This document shows positions 5,868-7,242 of a DNA stretch of 7,242 nt, piece by piece. Location: positions 1-7,242 of the forward strand of contig JBBIPL010000105.1 of the NCBI GenBank assembly GCA_037442845.1, read 5' to 3'. This stretch comes from PFJX01 sp037442845. Lineage in GTDB: Bacteria > Pseudomonadota > Gammaproteobacteria > Burkholderiales > Thiobacillaceae. Both the position numbers and the translations under genes were made by a program. A model generated the notes under the pieces. It did no database searches. It saw only the letters and a list, made by a program, of their open reading frames with translations, and was not told the origin of the DNA. The stretch's first letter is position 1. Each line of letters starts with the position of its first letter.

Positions 5868-6341
5868 TCACAGCCAGCGGCGCACGCGGGCCTGGTAGGC
5901 GCGATAGTCGTCGCCGAATTTCGCCAGCAGATGGGCCTCCTCGTGGGCGATCACGCCATGGCGCATGACCCACCAGACCAGGGGGGCCAGGAGCAGCGCC
6001 CAGAGCGTGCCAAGCAGCAGGGTGACGCCCAGGTAGATCAGCCAGTCGCTGACGTAGATGGGATTGCGGGAATACGCGAAGGGGCCGCTGGTGACCAGAC
6101 TGGAGGCGGCCTTGAAGGGATTGACCGTGGTGCGCCGCCCCCAGATCGCGGCCAGCGCCCAGACGAAACCCAGCAGGCCGAGGCCGATCAGGCTCCAGCC
6201 GAGCCCGCGCCCGGCCGCGCCCGCCTCGAATCCCAGCGACCAGCGTCCCTCCAGCCACCAGGCCGCGCCGAGCGCCAGCGCGTAGACCAGGGGCGGCGGC
6301 GCCAGGGTGCGCGGCCGCAGGACAGGGTCGGGGGCGCTCAT
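5868..6341 (-). CDS. ICMT/PEMT-like integral membrane methyltransferase
   Basis: A 157-residue membrane protein of the isoprenylcysteine carboxyl methyltransferase/phospholipid methyltransferase superfamily. Hydrophobic segments lie at about 16-31, 47-67, 100-119 and 113-127. The SAM-binding hallmarks are the GPFAYSRNPIYVS block (86-98) and, near the C-terminus, HEEAHLLAKFGDDYRAYQ (133-150) with the paired Glu E134-E135, ending VRRWL. The substrate cannot be predicted; bacterial members act on lipids, quinone-like compounds or small thiols. The start overlaps the folE stop as ATGA and has no clear ribosome site, so it should rely on coupling. It is followed 22 bases later by cytochrome b561. 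An upstream in-frame start (6383) would lie inside folE and is unlikely. Confidence 0.85.
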   Translation of the reverse strand: MSAPDPVLRPRTLAPPPLVYALALGAAWWLEGRWSLGFEAGAAGRGLGWSLIGLGLLGFVWALAAIWGRRTTVNPFKAASSLVTSGPFAYSRNPIYVSDWLIYLGVTLLLGTLWALLLAPLVWWVMRHGVIAHEEAHLLAKFGDDYRAYQARVRRWL

Positions 6342-6976
6342 GGCATGCGACTGGCGATGGCGCGCAGGAACTCGTTGCGCCACTGGATATCGTGCTGGAA
6401 ACAGCCGGAGAAGGACTGCGTCACCACGCGTTCATCACCGCGGCGGTCCTCGCCCAGCAACAGGCACAACTGCTCGGCCTCGATGACGCAGGCGGCGCCG
6501 CGCGCCTTGCCATAGGCGACGAGAGCCTCGACGATGTCGCGCGTCATCCATTCCTGATACGTGAAGCGGTGACCGATGGCATCCACCAGCCGGGCGATGC
6601 GGCCGAAGCCGTGCAGGCGTCCGCCCGGCACGTAGGCGACGTGGGCGACGCCGCGGAAGGGCACGAGGTGATGCGGACAGACGCCGTGGATGGCGATGCC
6701 GCGCACCACCACCATGTCCTCGCGCGGATCGGCGAAGCCCTCGCCCAGGGCCTCGCCAGGATCCATGTCGTAGCCGCCGAGCAGGCGCTTTTCCCAAAGC
6801 TCGCGCACCCGCCGCGCGGTCTTGCCGGTATGCGCCGAATCCGGCTCCACCCCGCAGGCGCGCAGGAGATCGGTGACCGCCCGTTCGAAGGCTTCCGCGT
6901 CGAAGCGGCCGCTGCGGGGAATGCCCAAGTGGCCGGGCTCGCCGGCGGGATGATCGTGTTCGCAACACTCGTTCAT
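6338..6976 (-). CDS. folE: GTP cyclohydrolase I (FolE)-like protein with altered active site
   Basis: A 212-residue FolE-family protein. GTP cyclohydrolase I opens GTP and reforms it as dihydroneopterin triphosphate, the first step of folate synthesis. C100, H103 and C171 match the zinc ligands C110, H113 and C181 of E. coli with a constant offset of 10. HHLVPF, HVAYVP, Q141-E142 (guanine binding) and NEFLRAI also match. Several active-site positions differ: Q169 for catalytic His179, P101 for Glu111, G125 for Ser135, G175 for Arg185 and W143 for Arg153. The N-terminus is rich in Cys and His (MNECCEHDH). ATG 6976 has a weak GGAAG site upstream. The ATGA overlap with the methyltransferase-like gene makes it the first clear gene of the operon. 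It is FolE-like in fold; whether it makes dihydroneopterin triphosphate is uncertain. Confidence 0.85.
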   Translation of the reverse strand: MNECCEHDHPAGEPGHLGIPRSGRFDAEAFERAVTDLLRACGVEPDSAHTGKTARRVRELWEKRLLGGYDMDPGEALGEGFADPREDMVVVRGIAIHGVCPHHLVPFRGVAHVAYVPGGRLHGFGRIARLVDAIGHRFTYQEWMTRDIVEALVAYGKARGAACVIEAEQLCLLLGEDRRGDERVVTQSFSGCFQHDIQWRNEFLRAIASRMP

Positions 6977-7089
6977 GGCTGTCTTCCAGGCAGGCGGGCC
7001 AACAGCCGGCGGCGCCGGCGGCCCGTGAGGAGTGCGTAGGATAACGCGCCTGACCACAGCAGTGCGGCGAGAGGCTGGCGGGCGCGCAT
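6973..7089 (-). CDS. Possible 38-residue membrane peptide upstream of folE
   Basis: A short open frame with ATG at 7089 and a TGA that overlaps the folE start as ATGA, the same junction type used twice more in this operon. The peptide has a short hydrophobic segment (about residues 6-22, LAALLWSGALSYALL) followed by five arginines (24-28), which fits a small membrane peptide with a cytoplasmic tail. No Shine-Dalgarno site is visible and I recognise no family. In such GC-rich DNA the frame may be chance, or it may serve as a coupling leader for folE. Confidence 0.3.
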   Translation of the reverse strand: MRARQPLAALLWSGALSYALLTGRRRRRLLARLPGRQP

Positions 7090-7230
7090 GCCGGGTCGGC
7101 ATGCCGCCAGTATAGGGCCGCTGGCTGCGCGCCGCGGCCGGGCCGGTTCGTGCAGCGCGCGGGCGTCGGCCGGCCGCCGCTTCGGTGCTAGCATGCACGC
7201 TTCGTTGCCAGGTTTTCGGGGGAGAACCAC
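6977..7230. promoter_or_regulatory. Divergent intergenic region between folE operon and right-edge gene
   Basis: This very GC-rich stretch of about 250 bases should hold promoters for both directions. On the minus strand, TATACT (7109-7114) matches the -10 consensus at 5 of 6 positions, but no -35 box is visible. On the plus strand, TGCTAGCAT (7186-7194) resembles an extended -10 for the gene at 7231. Apart from the possible 38-codon ORF at 6973-7089, I see no other gene here. Confidence 0.3.
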
Positions 7231-7242
7231 ATGTCCGCAAGG
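7231..7242 (+). CDS. Start of an unidentified divergent gene, cut by the window edge
   Basis: An ATG follows GGGGGAG, with 7 bases (AACCACA-type spacing) between the purine run and the start, a good ribosome site on the plus strand. Only four codons (Met-Ser-Ala-Arg) are inside the window, so the product cannot be named. It is transcribed away from the folE operon and a candidate extended -10 lies about 37 bases upstream. Confidence 0.45.

Noticed and set aside
5366..5968. Gln/Arg-rich open frame on the plus strand
   Set aside because: Antisense to cytochrome b561, whose four haem histidines are intact; the composition is that of an antisense frame.
6392..7039. 215-codon open frame on the plus strand opposite folE
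   Set aside because: Shadow of folE, with no start signal and no family resemblance.
7097..7107. CGGCATGCCGC palindrome shared with 1516-1526 as a common regulatory site
   Set aside because: GCATGC occurs many times inside genes of this window, so an 11-base match between two GC-rich upstream regions is weak evidence.

Overview
The window looks like a chromosomal segment of a GC-rich proteobacterium that oxidises sulfur, most likely a betaproteobacterium. The evidence is an rhd-tusA-dsrE2 sulfur-relay cluster, an octaprenyl-diphosphate-synthase-type gene (ubiquinone-8 side chain) placed between two tRNA genes, and pairs of cytochrome b561 and YceI proteins. Assignments come from reading the sequence and from remembered family motifs; no database search was possible.

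Left part (1-2861, all on the minus strand, so it reads right to left). A rhodanese (2535-2861), TusA (2208-2435) and DsrE2 (1644-2156) form the cytoplasmic sulfur-carrier cluster known from sulfur oxidisers. Their cysteines (C66; C14 in a CPLP motif; C121 and C131) are intact. A strong hairpin terminator follows dsrE2. Downstream lies a FadL/OMPP1-type outer membrane channel (101-1429) with its own terminator and lower GC than the rest of the window. The first 50 bases hold two small hairpins and no recognisable gene.

Centre (2981-4181, plus strand). A tRNA-Thr(CGT), an ispB-like polyprenyl diphosphate synthase and a tRNA-Pro(CGG) lie head to tail. One strong -10 box precedes the first tRNA, and I see no promoter or Shine-Dalgarno site for the enzyme gene. 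The three may form one mixed tRNA-mRNA transcript.

Right part (4190-6976, or to 7089, minus strand). This is a tightly packed operon in the order folE-like, ICMT/PEMT-like membrane methyltransferase, cytochrome b561, YceI, YceI. Two junctions are ATGA overlaps, the others leave 22 and 10 bases, and a possible 38-codon ORF overlaps folE in the same way. The cytochrome has the four expected haem histidines. Both YceI proteins have signal peptides and probably bind an isoprenoid or quinone-like lipid in the periplasm. The FolE-like protein keeps the zinc ligands and the guanine-binding Glu of GTP cyclohydrolase I, but has Gln where E. coli has catalytic His179, together with other active-site changes. 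This is the most unusual observation in the window. A divergent gene on the plus strand begins at 7231 and is cut by the window edge.
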